From Ligustrum vulgare (taxonomy: Eukaryota; Streptophyta; Magnoliopsida; Lamiales; Oleaceae): a stretch of 64,000 nucleotides of DNA. This document shows, piece by piece, positions 34,340 through 44,654 of this stretch. The DNA lies in NCBI GenBank assembly GCA_963555705.1, contig OY743169.1, positions 6,386,014-6,450,013 on the forward strand, read 5' to 3'. A model generated the notes under the pieces. The model searched no databases. It saw only the letters and a list, made by a program, of their open reading frames with translations, and had not been told where the DNA came from. Every line of letters begins with the position of its first letter. Within the stretch, counting starts at the first letter, position 1. The translations under genes were made by a program, and so were the position numbers.

Positions 34340-34993
34340 ATGGAAGGACCAAAACTTCGACAGATCAAAACTATCTGTGTATTTTGTGGATCAAAAGTAG
34401 GAAAAGGTTTTGGGTATCTAGAAGCAGCCGTGGATTTAGGAAAGAAGTTGGGAGAGAAAGGTATCAATCTAGTATATGGAGGAGGTAGCAGTGGATTGAT
34501 GGGTTGTGTTTCCCAATCTGCTCAAGCAGAGAAATCAAGAGTGATAGGTGTTATACCTACTCCTTTAGCTGATATCGCAGGCAAAACACGAGGGCATGAA
34601 GTACAAACCTTATCTATCCATGAACGCATAACTTGCATGTTATATGGTTCTGATGCCTTCATTGCCATGCCTGGAGGTTTTGGTACTTTAGAGGAAATCT
34701 TTAATATTACCTCCTGGGCTCATTTAGATCTCCATACCAAGCCTATTGGGCTTTTAAATGTTAACAATTTCTTTGATGGTTTGCTAACATTTCTTGATTA
34801 TGCTGTGGAACAGGGATTCATCTCTCCATTTTCTAGGAGAATCCTTATTTCTGCTCCTACTATCGAGGAACTGTTGGATAAGCTGCAGGCATATATCCCC
34901 ATACAAGATCCAGCAGGAGTTAAGATAGATTGGTCGCAAGGAAGGGGAATCAAGCGAAAATGGAGTCCGGTTAATGTAAACTTAGCTTTGTGA
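34340..34993 (+). CDS. LOG-family cytokinin riboside 5'-monophosphate phosphoribohydrolase-like, intronless
   Basis: A 217-aa intact frame from ATG 34340 to TGA 34991. Signatures of the LOG family: TICVFCGS (11-18), LVYGGGSSGLMG (44-55), VIGVIP (68-73), HER with the conserved Arg at 96, SDAFIAMPGGFGTLEE (104-119) with the catalytic Glu at 119, then KPIGLLN (134-140) and VEQGFISP. LOG enzymes cut ribose-5-phosphate from cytokinin nucleotides to release active free bases in the cytosol. Length is normal. Oddities: plant LOG genes normally have several introns and this has none, and it lies inside an LTR element on the strand opposite to the element's sense. The usual Lys-Ala-Glu after the conserved Arg is replaced by Ile-Thr-Cys, so activity is uncertain. 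The AAAGATGG start context is good. It looks like a retro-copied LOG that has diverged since capture. Confidence 0.85.
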   Translation: MEGPKLRQIKTICVFCGSKVGKGFGYLEAAVDLGKKLGEKGINLVYGGGSSGLMGCVSQSAQAEKSRVIGVIPTPLADIAGKTRGHEVQTLSIHERITCMLYGSDAFIAMPGGFGTLEEIFNITSWAHLDLHTKPIGLLNVNNFFDGLLTFLDYAVEQGFISPFSRRILISAPTIEELLDKLQAYIPIQDPAGVKIDWSQGRGIKRKWSPVNVNLAL

Positions 34994-35004
34994 ACCCTAG
35001 AATA

Positions 35005-35215
35005 GATGGTGGTAGAGTATGGAGTATTCTTACTCTTGAGACACACCTTAAATTTCTAGGATTTTATCAATGTTTCTTCTTGTGTACCTCAAAGATAGGT
35101 GGTAGAGTAAAGAGTATTCTTACTCTTGAAACACACCTCTTTGAGTGTTTCTTTATGTCCTCAAAAGTTCAGAGGTGGTAGGATACGGCTACTCCCGAAA
35201 CACATCTCTAATTTT
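35005..35215 (+). repeat. three tandem copies downstream of the LOG-like ORF
   Basis: Three diverged units start near 35007, 35098 and 35172. They share GGTGGTAGAGTA, GAGTATTCTTACTCTTGA and AACACACCT, with a degraded third copy. GAGTATTCTTACTC is a near-palindrome that could fold. They begin 14 bases after the LOG stop codon and so fall in the 3' UTR of any transcript. Confidence 0.75.
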
Positions 35216-36726
35216 GAGGATCATAAATGTTTCCTCCCTTTTGTAAGACTTGTTTTATGCTTCTTCAGGAGCAATAATAATATCATTTCAGCATGTTTAG
35301 ATGATAATTTTTACTTCTGGTATAAATATGTACTTCTTCTGGAATACATAATTGCTCGTGCAAGAACTTTTTCAGATACTTATCATCTAATATTCATCTC
35401 ATAATACTGATGAGATTATTTTCACATTAGCTATGTCCATGCTATCATGTGATATTATCTTATCATACATCAACATTCTTTTGTTGGATAATCCATTTTT
35501 ATCTATCTTTTCAATACAGATAATGGTAACTTCTGGTACCGTTTGATAAAATATTTTTTATCAACTTTTTATCAATATTTACCAACTTTTGGTAATGATA
35601 ACTTCTGGTATTATTTGATAAAATATTTTCTAACTTTAGTATTGATAACTTCTGGTATCATTTAATGAAATATTAAATAACAATAATATCAATAATAATA
35701 CTGGGGTTATACCACCACGTATATATGTTGACAACAACCTCTAATATGTTAGAATTAACCAACAACTGAGGTGTTTCTGAAATAATATAAAACTTGAATA
35801 TACGTAAAGTATTCCGTAAACCGACCATATAGGCAGTGTCAACATAATGAAATAATTACCTTTCATGAGTGAGCGAGTCATATCCTCCAGTCAAGGTATT
35901 CATAATAGTGATCAAGTCATATCGTCAAATCCAGTCAAGGTACTCATAATAGTCCAATCCGTTGCGGTATAAATTCAGTCCATAATAATTCAATCCGTCA
36001 CGGTATGACAATGATTATTTTTACTTATACCTTGTTTAAAATCTTTATTTTATCTTGTTGATCATATATTAATCGTTAATTTTCGATTAATTTACTTTTA
36101 TGTATTACCAAGGGTAAAATTGTCCATATTTTAATATGTTGCTCATATGGATAAATCAAAACCGTCAATAGGTTTGAAATTTAATTTAGAATAAACTTAC
36201 TTTTGGTCCGAAGTTCAAAATCTCGTCGGAAGTGCTTCAAAAACGGTTTTTAAGAAAACCGCCACGTTCGATCGTCGGAAAATCTCAGAACTGCACAAAA
36301 CAGAAAAGTAAGATCTTAGAAAAATCAAGATCGTCGATATGAACAAACTGCCTGTTGACGTCGTCGCCTGAGTCCTCCACACGCGCCGTCACGCGCCGCC
36401 TCGACGTCTGCGCGTGGTCTTCACGCGCTTCACGCGCCGCCGCGCCGGTGCCGGTGACGTCGACACGCGCCGGTTCGGAAGAATTGTCCGGTCGCCGTGC
36501 TCATGGATCCGGTCTCCGATCATCATTTGGATATATGGTTTGGCGTGAATTTGGTTTGGAAGTTTCGGATTATACAATTTCTTCAATTTTTCTACGTATT
36601 TGGAATTGATCTTCTAATCTATGATGTATAAATGATGATTAATAATAATCTGATTTCTGATACAGATGTTCATCATTTAGATGCAACTGTAGAGCATACT
36701 CCCGTCATATTACTCAATAGGGTAGA

Positions 36727-36743
36727 GACTCGTGCTGATAACG
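36727..36743 (-). other. primer binding site
   Basis: The plus strand reads GACTCGTGCTGATAACG just before the right LTR. The minus strand, CGTTATCAGCACGAGTC, follows the LTR end ACAACA and fits a tRNA 3'-end-complementary primer site. The priming tRNA was not identified. Confidence 0.65.
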
Positions 36744-36983
36744 TGTTGTGAAACTATCAAAAATTCTAAACACAAGAATTATAGAGAGATTGAGAACTAG
36801 AGAGAAGGAGGAGAATTCTTTCTTCTTGATCAAGAATTGGTGTACAAATTCAAGCAATTCCTACCTCTATTTATAGGGAAGGAAAAGTCATTCATATCAA
36901 ATTATTTACAATATATATTGGGTGGAAATTAGGTATAAAATTAGTGGTGGATTTCTTAATAATTTCCATAATTATTTATAACA
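36744..36983 (-). repeat. 5' LTR (minus orientation) of the LOG-carrying element
   Basis: 240 bp, nearly identical to 30318-30557. The CCTAA target duplication follows at 36984-36988. Confidence 0.93.
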
Positions 36984-39208
36984 CCTAACAAAAATTTGGA
37001 ACATAATTGATTTTGATGAACTTTGAGTACAAAGTATAAATAAGAATTCTCTTTATTTCTCCACAACCTAACCTAAAGACTTTGCTCGATTTCTTTTCTC
37101 CTATTAACGACAGCAGCGATAATCTGTATACCCACAAAATTCTCAGAGAACTTCTCCAAAGGCATCGAACTACTCCGCACCAGAGCCTCCTCCTCCAGCC
37201 GATTCTTGATTTATTTATTTTTGTTATTTTCCCCCATTTTTTAATCACAAATATTTATTGTCCTAAAACTATTTATCTCTCACAATGTAATTTTTTTTTT
37301 CCAATTCGCTTGACATTTTCAAGTTTTTCAATTAAAAAATAAAAATCTGTAGAAGTCTTTAAAAGTCTATGAAAATCTTTTAAAATCAATCTACAAAAGT
37401 CCATCAAAGTCTTTTAAATAAATGTCCACAAAAGTCTTTGAAAATCTATACAAATCCATAAAAGTCAATTAAATCCAATTAAAAAAAGTCTTTAAATGTC
37501 TTTCAAAATCTCAATTGAATAAACCCCCCTTAGTTGTGGTTACCTAGATTTTATGAATATTAACGAAAGTCAATAAAATCTCAATGTTAAAAGGACCTTA
37601 AATTCATTAAAATGTCAATTGAGGACACTCATGTAATCCTCATTTTGCACCCATTGCAAGAAATATTGTGACGACTCTAGTGAGTATGTCCCTAAGTTAA
37701 AGTTTAAATTGTAAGATTTCAAAGCACTTGGAACACACTTCTCTAACTTTTATCCAATATACTTGTAACAATGATATAAGAGCGAACAATCCAAAATTTT
37801 TCTTATGGCGGTTGAAACTTAACTTGGAGGAGAGGGTGTTGGAGGGGACAGGGCCCCCTGCTGGGGATTGGAAGTAACGCCCTCGAAATTTTTTTAGTGT
37901 ACATTACTTTAGTATGAAATTTATATAATTAGAATGACAATAATATATGATGTAAAAAATTCATCAAGGCACTAACAAAATTATATTTGAAATCCTCTAA
38001 TGAAGAACTGCAACGTCCCGAAAACTAAACAAGTTTAATTATTTTTGAAAAGTTAGATCACCTTTGTGTATGGATAGAACTAGATTTTAAAATATGGGAT
38101 ATCATAAATCTGTATATATTTATGAAGAATAAATTAAAAAGATAAATTATTTTACCTCAAAAAAAAAAAAAAAAAAAAAGATTTATGTGCCCACCGAAAA
38201 GTGCATAAAGCATTGCCATTAATTGCTATCCATACTATATTATATTTTGAAGTCCGACTGTTTATCATTTGTTTACAAAATAACTGATTTCAATTTCAAT
38301 TTTTTTTTTTTTTCAATCATTTGTGTCCAAATCTTAAATTAATTTTCGATACAACAATTTTTTTTTTATACCTAAAAAGTATATATATTTTTGGGAAAAT
38401 AATACTATTTTGATTATCTTTACCTCAAAAAAAAAAAAAAAAAAAAAAAATACTATTTTGATTATTTTGAACTCTGACAGTTTATTATATGTTTACTAAG
38501 AGCTTTTTTTTATTTTCATCAAAATTTTCTCATTTTTCTACAGTACTCAATCTCATTCATTCATTAAAAGTCAAGTCCACAATATTTAACTTTTCAACCA
38601 TTCATTCTCCCTAAAATCATTATTCATTTAAAAAAAACTCATTTTAACTAAAATTAAACACACACTAAAACTGATTTAAGTTTTTTTTTTTCCCAATCAT
38701 TTTTGTCCAAACTATTTTTTTTATAGGAACTTTTTTTTTTATATAAGAATTGTTTTCGGGAAAATTAACAATGAGACAATCCCTTAAAAATTAACTCAAA
38801 TTAACAATGAGACAATCCCTTAAAAATTAACTCTGATATTCATTTTTTGTACAACTCTTAAACAATAAAATTTTTAAACTTTGCACTTTCTAGAGTATAT
38901 GAATCAATCCAAAAATTAACATCAAAACCTAAAAAATATACTTTGTATTTTCTACTAATTAAAAAAAATTATTCTTATACTAATTAAAAAAACTCGAGTA
39001 GATTATGTGACTATTGTCTTTGTTTTTTATTCTTCAACTAATTAAAAAAATTTATTAGTAAACCAGTAAGTAATCTAATTGCAAGGTTTACTGGAACTTG
39101 AAAATAATAAATACAATAATTGGTAACAAAAATATAAATTAGCCAAAACAATTTCATTATGGAGAAGTCCGTTAATTGAGAACATCACCAACATTAGCTC
39201 TAATCGAA

Positions 39209-39451
39209 GTAACACAATTCCCCAAATTATTTTTTCACCACACATATTTTCTCTCTATTTTTCAATAATACATCTTACATCAAAAAAATCAAAAAAATAT
39301 TTTTAAATACAAATTTTTTTACAAACAGATCTGTTTGAGAATTTTTGTGATTTATAAAAATGTTTATAAATTATTTTTTAAAATTTACAGAGTACATGCT
39401 TATCTATATCAAATATTCAAATGAAGAAAAAAAAAAGGTCAAAAAATGTAA
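39209..39451. repeat. 240-bp dispersed repeat, copy 1
   Basis: Starts AACACAATTCCCCAAATTAT and runs through TTTGAGAATTTTTGTGATTT and TGCTTATCTATATCAAATAT. A second copy in the same orientation lies 1.56 kb downstream. Confidence 0.8.
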
Positions 39452-39493
39452 AAAAAAAAATGAATAAAAAACACCAATATCAATAATCAAAAC

Positions 39494-40239
39494 TAGGGCT
39501 GTAAATTTAAACCGCTAAACCGAATTGAAACCGTTGGTTCGGGTCCACGCGGACTCGTGAACGTTTTGGTTTTGACCCAAACCAAATCGCTTTCAAATGA
39601 TTTGGTTTAGGTTTCACTTTTCAAAACCCGTTTCAAACCGCCAACCCGCAAAACCCATTTTTGTTCATTTTGATTCTTGTATAATTTGTCATTTTGTTGG
39701 GAAAAATTCTTAATACTGTCGTCATACTATATTGTTGTGGACAATGGATATTTAAAACATTTTTATTCTACCTTCATTTTGAATGAAGACTTAGGAATGT
39801 GATTAAGTTCAAGGCATTTTATTCTTTTCACTATTTTCTAGATTCAGTAAAAAAATTAAACCCAATTCTAAATTTGAAACACATTTTTGCTAATCCAAAC
39901 TCAGTTTCTTTTCGACAGTAATCTTCGTGATATTTGGTTCCTAATTAATGTGTAACTTATCTATGAGCTTTAACACAGTATGTTACTATGTTATGCTAGC
40001 GAAAAGCCTCTTAACATGATTTTACATGATTTTCGTGACTAGCCGTGGTTTGAAAAGTTTTTTTGATTAATTTTGTTTGCAAACCGTGGTTTGAACCCGC
40101 ACCAAACCGCAAAAAATGGTTTGGTTTGGTTTAGGAAATTAAATGGTTTGGATTGGGTTGGAAAAATGTCAAACCGTTTTAAATGGTTTGATTTGAAAAT
40201 TTATCAAAAATCGCCCAAACCGAACCGTTTACACCCCTA
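39494..40239. mobile_element. hAT-like non-autonomous element, 746 bp
   Basis: The ends TAGGGCTGTAAA and TTTACACCCCTA are inverted repeats with one mismatch. The perfect 8-bp duplication ATCAAAAC lies at 39486-39493 and 40240-40247. Sub-terminal regions are rich in AAACCG and GGTTTGG motifs of opposite sense, typical of plant hAT derivatives. No transposase is present. Confidence 0.92.
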
Positions 40240-40771
40240 ATCAAAACATTTGAACATTTTTCTATCTACTTTTTAACCATACATTTATCAATAAAATAAT
40301 ATTACATATAAATTCATAAAAGATTTCCTATTTTTAACCACACATTCTCCTAAAAATAACTATTTAAAACACTATTTTTTCTAATAAACTTTTTAAAAAT
40401 CAACATCAAACATGGGCATTATATATAAAAATTTACTCATAATTATTAAAATTTATTCTATTTCCATAATTATTTTATTAAAATCTAAAAAACAACATAA
40501 TCAATCAAAATTATTAATTAAAAACTTATTTAGATAGTAAATGTCAATTTATATATTTATTTAAATAATAAACGATCGTAGATTTCTATAATTTTTATGC
40601 ATTATTTTTAACTTCATTGAAAATGAAAATGTACACAATTTTTCTGCATTTGACTCTCGTATTTAACAATTTTTTTTTTAGTTTTCAATCAAAAATTTTG
40701 TACAATAATTGTAAATGTGTGTTGTAAAAAATTTTAGCCTTTGTTTGGAAAATCCAGAAAAAACATGTTTT

Positions 40772-41010
40772 TAACACAATTCACCAAATTATTTTTTAAC
40801 CGTACATATTTTCTCTTCATTTTTCAATGATACATCTTACATCGAAAAATATATATATATATATTTTTAAACACAAATTTTTTTACAAACAAATCTATTT
40901 GAGAATTTTTGTGATTTATAAAAATGTCTATAAATTATTTTTTCAAATTTATCGAGCGCATGTTTATCTATATCAAATATTTAAATGAAGGAAAAAAATG
41001 TCAAAAAAAT
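40772..41010. repeat. 240-bp dispersed repeat, copy 2
   Basis: Starts AACACAATTCACCAAATTAT and follows copy 1 at 39209 closely, differing by an (AT)n expansion near 40850 and scattered substitutions. The two copies flank a block that contains the hAT-like element, which may reflect a segmental duplication or two insertions of one MITE family. Confidence 0.8.
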
Positions 41011-42070
41011 GTATTAAACAAAAAAAAAAATTGTAAATGCGGAGCCGCTTTTTTTTAAAAATTTGAATTGCGCTGGCAACCCAAGTTTTAAGGATATTTT
41101 TTTTTCTTTTAACTTTGAGCGGGAAAATCTTGGAGGAAAACTTTTTGGCACTATCCTCTTTTTATATAGTAAATATAATATAATATAGGAGATATAGGAG
41201 ATTTGTAATAGGGGGTATATTATATAAGTTGAGATGACTTTAAATCTAATATAGTCATTTTCATTCAATTTCCACAAAAAATAAATAATAGTAAAATATT
41301 TGAACAACTTTGGATTTATTTCAAGACTAGTGCAGAACGTACGAAAAAAATTTCCCGTCAATTATCCTGCGTGGGAATGTGAATATTTATGTTATAGTAA
41401 TGAAGATTTATGAAACATGAAATATTTGTTAAGCATAAAATAACAACATGTGTAGATGTTTCCAAAAAATGATAAAATGATTTGACGAAAAAGCGTATTA
41501 ATAACTGGTGAGAAATATGTATAAGTTTTGGGGTATTTCGATATTTGTGTTTCGCTAGGCCGAGCAAATATAATTTTTTTGATTATCTGAAAGTATCTGA
41601 AAAGTTAAAAGAAAAGGAAAAAAAAGAGTTGAAAGAATCGAGAAAGATAAAAAATTTGGATAAAATTGTAATGAAAGACTATCTTCAATTGCAAAATATG
41701 AAAGTAATGAGATGAAAGTAAAATCAGAATATTTGAATTCCAAATATGGTACAAATGTGTAAAAAATAACTGTACAACATCAGATACTGTTAAGAATGGT
41801 TGTGTAGCATTGATGCAAGAAACTCTTGTAATCCCTTCCTTAATCCAGCAATGTGTTCTTTGAGTGCTTCAAAATTACGCTCAGACTTACCTTTGATGGT
41901 CTCAATAGAACTTGACAAGTACATAATAATATCAGCATTACATTACAGTCTTGCCCACTTAATTCAATTATATTATGATCAAGAAAATCTAATGAAACAA
42001 GGTAATGAAACTAACAATTAATTAAAATATTAAAAAAAAAAGGATGACAGGTTGATGGAGTAGAGGAATT

Positions 42071-42250
42071 ACCCTTATCAACATTGTATTTTGGTGCATT
42101 CTTAAAGTAGGCTTGCCTTCTTCAATAACTCCCCGCTTCATATTATCGAACAAATTTAGTGATTCTTCAATTGGTCTCTCTCTCCAAGGACTGTTCATCT
42201 TATTTTATCTGTACTCTTTTATCCCTTCTGGTGTCTGGACTAAGTACCGA
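42071..42250 (-). pseudogene. glutaminyl-tRNA synthetase exon fragment (Helitron-captured)
   Basis: Read on the minus strand, one frame gives TPEGIKEYR, stop, then NKMNSPWRERPIEESLNLF, DNMKRGVIEEGKPTLRM. SPWR(D/N/E)RP-IEESL-LF-(D)MRRG-IEEGKATLRM is the recognised segment of eukaryotic cytosolic glutaminyl-tRNA synthetase downstream of the catalytic HIGH region. An in-frame TAA, and loss of homology on both sides, make it a non-functional exon fragment. It lies on the same strand as the Helitron Rep gene, downstream of it, which fits gene-fragment capture. Confidence 0.8.
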
Positions 42251-43034
42251 AAGCATAATTATTCATAATTGAATGCTACACTTGGACAAAATAACAACTA
42301 AGCACATACAGAATATTTTTTATCTCTGCTAATCATTAAAAAGGTGTGCACTCATTATAACATATATTATATCAGAACTTGTGAATAGGTCAAGTGAGGT
42401 TAGGTCAATAATAATTAAGTGTAAGGTAATAAATGAATGATGAAAATAGAGAAGCGGGTGATGAAGATCATCAATAAGGTTTAAGATAACGAAAATGACC
42501 TGGTGATCAACATAAGCATGGCGGCGCCTCTCCATATCAGTTCGACTGCTAATTCATACAGTTATTGAAAATAATAACTGGTGTAAGTGATTTGAGACAT
42601 TTCAACATATATTAGACCTTTCCCAGAGAAGAAACAGTCAAACGTTTTAAGATGTTGTTATAATTTATACAGTTATAGAAAAGCACATAAATATTTTTAG
42701 AAAAGCACATAAATATTTTTAGAGAAAATATGTATTCTGTTGTAAACGAATTATTTTGTTGTAAACGAACATGGAATGGATATTAAAGAAGTTAACAAAA
42801 ATTCAGGAACGGACAATGTGGAATGCAGGATGCAGTCATCAGATGATTTAAATTGTAAGTCTATATCAGAATTAGATTGCAATGCTAGTGAGTCTTTGAA
42901 AGTATTAGGGAGTTTGAAAGGGATGTTATAGTCAGAAATATGGAGGGAAATAAGGATATTATGAAAGGAAGAGTAGGATCAGCTTATGCGGTCAAGGCAG
43001 ACTCATTTGAATCAATATGTGGGGAAAGATGTAG

Positions 43035-43302
43035 TAAGTAATTCCCTCATTTTTGTTGGGATCCTTTGTATTGAAATAATATAATAATCCTTTAGAAGCT
43101 GCTAAACTGTAGGGATTCTAGTGCTTCCATCAACAAGGAAAATTTCATGAATTTGGGTTTTTTCCAAACCGGCATATTTCATAGCTTTTTTTAGAGATCC
43201 TGTGTTGTTTTTGAAGAGATTGTTGTTGAATTCCGTAAATTTTTCAGGGGCCAACGGTTCAGAGAAATCAATACCGTAAAAAAGTGATTTAATTTGAACA
43301 TA
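43035..43302 (-). pseudogene. HSP70 (BiP-like) exon fragment (Helitron-captured)
   Basis: The minus strand reads [49 protein letters not shown] and [10 protein letters not shown], stop, QLLKDY, then in another frame FNTKDPNKNEGI. This matches the HSP70 nucleotide-binding domain around FSEPLTRARFEELNNDLF and the signature VLVGGSTRIPKVQQLL, best the ER BiP-type sequence. A stop after PTV, a frameshift, and the change of the first Gly of VGGST to Asp show that it is dead. It lies on the same strand as the adjacent Helitron genes. Confidence 0.85.
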
Positions 43303-44296
43303 GAGTTGGTGCTGGCTACTAAGAATCTATAATTAATGAAGTCGATATTAATCAAAACAAGCTGAACAAACTTTACCCAGTAGATCATTGGAGCAGATAG
43401 AAGTCTAAAATGGAGTAGTGGGTTATGGAATGGAGAAGGCCAATTAAGGGTACTTTATGTATTGCTGCAACAGATGCATTGTCTTTGGTGGTACATCATC
43501 GATAGTAGCTGTCACTGAATGTCCACATGGGTGGTTTGTTAGAGTGTCTTCCTACAGAAAAATAGAAACCAACAAGAAGTTAGTTAAATATTCAAATCAA
43601 CACACACATTTAGTAGATGAAATGTAAATATGTATAGCAAGAATTAGTTTATTTACTTGAAAATGGATATAAAATTAAATTTGTGAAACCGTGAAGTTGC
43701 AAATCAATATTTTGAAATATAAATAAGTAAAAATAATGAATTAAATGAACCGAGAAATAAAAATGCTCAGGACACAGAACATTAAGGAATAAATTTTGAA
43801 CTGAATGAAGAAATTCCTAAGTATGAGCAATGTTGAAAGTGAATTTGTTTGCTTCAAAATAAAGTGAATTGTCTTGCTTCAGAATGACAAGTATGTGAGT
43901 GTAATCCAATTTTCGGCTCTGAAACATTGGAGTGTATAGTAATTCATTAATGTAAAACATTTACGGTAAAGCAGAGCAAAACGTTTAAATATTATAAATT
44001 GTAGACATAGAAAAAATATTTATAATGTTAGTGATTACCATTAGCAAGCAGGCATCTATTATTTAAATTTTTAAACAATTTTGAATAGAATATAAATGAA
44101 AAAGGTTAATATAGAATCACACTGCTTTTCTGAATAGAATTGACTAACTGAAACTAAAATTTGATAGTAAATGTGTGAGCACCAAAGAAACTAAGGAAAA
44201 CCATATTATTCATCAAATTAAGACATGGAAAAAGATTTCGTAGATTTATTGGATGATGATCTTATATATAAATTAAAAAAAAAAAATTAAGGCAAC

Positions 44297-44654
44297 GAAG
44301 AAATTATGAAGTATGAGTAATGTTGAAAGTGAATTCCCTTGCTTCAAAAAAAAATTAAAAAGGAATATAATTTTACTTATAAGGAGGTGGCATCATAGGT
44401 GGGAATGAGCCTAAGTTTTAGTGTTGTAGTGTAAAATTGTGTGTGTGTGTGTGTGTGTAAAATAAAGAAAATAAAATTTAAACGTTGATTAATTGAAATA
44501 TTTCATGGAAAACAACATTTTTTGTGCAAAATTTATGCGTTGAATTAAAATCTAAAGGTTAAATTATTAAGACCTTAACATCTTTTGATGTTCTGGCTCT
44601 CGATAATGTAACAGATAATTGTCCATGAGAAAAAACAGGTAGAGGAAGATATAA
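44297..44654. repeat. inverted-repeat arm of the Helitron region, left
   Basis: This arm covers the C-terminal helicase codons and 3' flank of the main Helitron copy. It is repeated in inverted orientation at 49946-50308. Both include a (GT)n or (AC)n run, AACGTTGATTAATTGAAAT, and GGAGGTGGCATCAT or its diverged complement. Confidence 0.9.

Larger units (their letters stand above)
30318..36983 (-). mobile_element. complete young LTR element carrying two antisense ORFs
   Basis: The LTRs are 30318-30557 and 36744-36983, both 240 bp, starting TGTTGTGAAAC and ending TTATAACA, with one visible mismatch. They are flanked by CCTAA at 30313-30317 and 36984-36988. Next to the right LTR the minus strand reads CGTTATCAGCACGAG, a primer-binding-site-like sequence; next to the left LTR it reads TTCAAGGGGGAG, a polypurine tract. 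The element's own sense is therefore minus. The 6.2-kb interior has no recognisable gag, protease, integrase or RT, so it is a large non-autonomous derivative. It holds a repeat array, two intact plus-strand ORFs (33519 and 34340) and a GC-rich leader near the PBS. Near-identical LTRs indicate recent movement, which needs an autonomous helper elsewhere. Confidence 0.93.
30090..37532. mobile_element. MITE-like element split by the LTR insertion at 30318
   Basis: The left end TAGGGGGATTTATTTAATTA and the right end TCAATTGAATAAACCCCCC followed by TTA are imperfect inverted repeats. Both halves are filled with variants of AAAATCTTTTAAAGTC-type sequence in opposite senses. Removing the 6.67-kb LTR element would join them into an element of under 1 kb. 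No clear target duplication was found, so the class is open. Confidence 0.55.
37533..41790. other. gene-free AT-rich region
   Basis: No coding gene is supported. Long A runs preceded by TTTACCTC occur at 38153-38178 and 38420-38448. The run AATTAACAATGAGACAATCCCT is directly duplicated at about 38765-38825. The region also holds the hAT-like element and the 240-bp direct repeats listed separately. Confidence 0.6.

Noticed and set aside
34240..34488. 82-codon frame overlapping the start of the LOG-like ORF
   Set aside because: It is an out-of-frame shadow of the LOG-like coding sequence and its upstream DNA.
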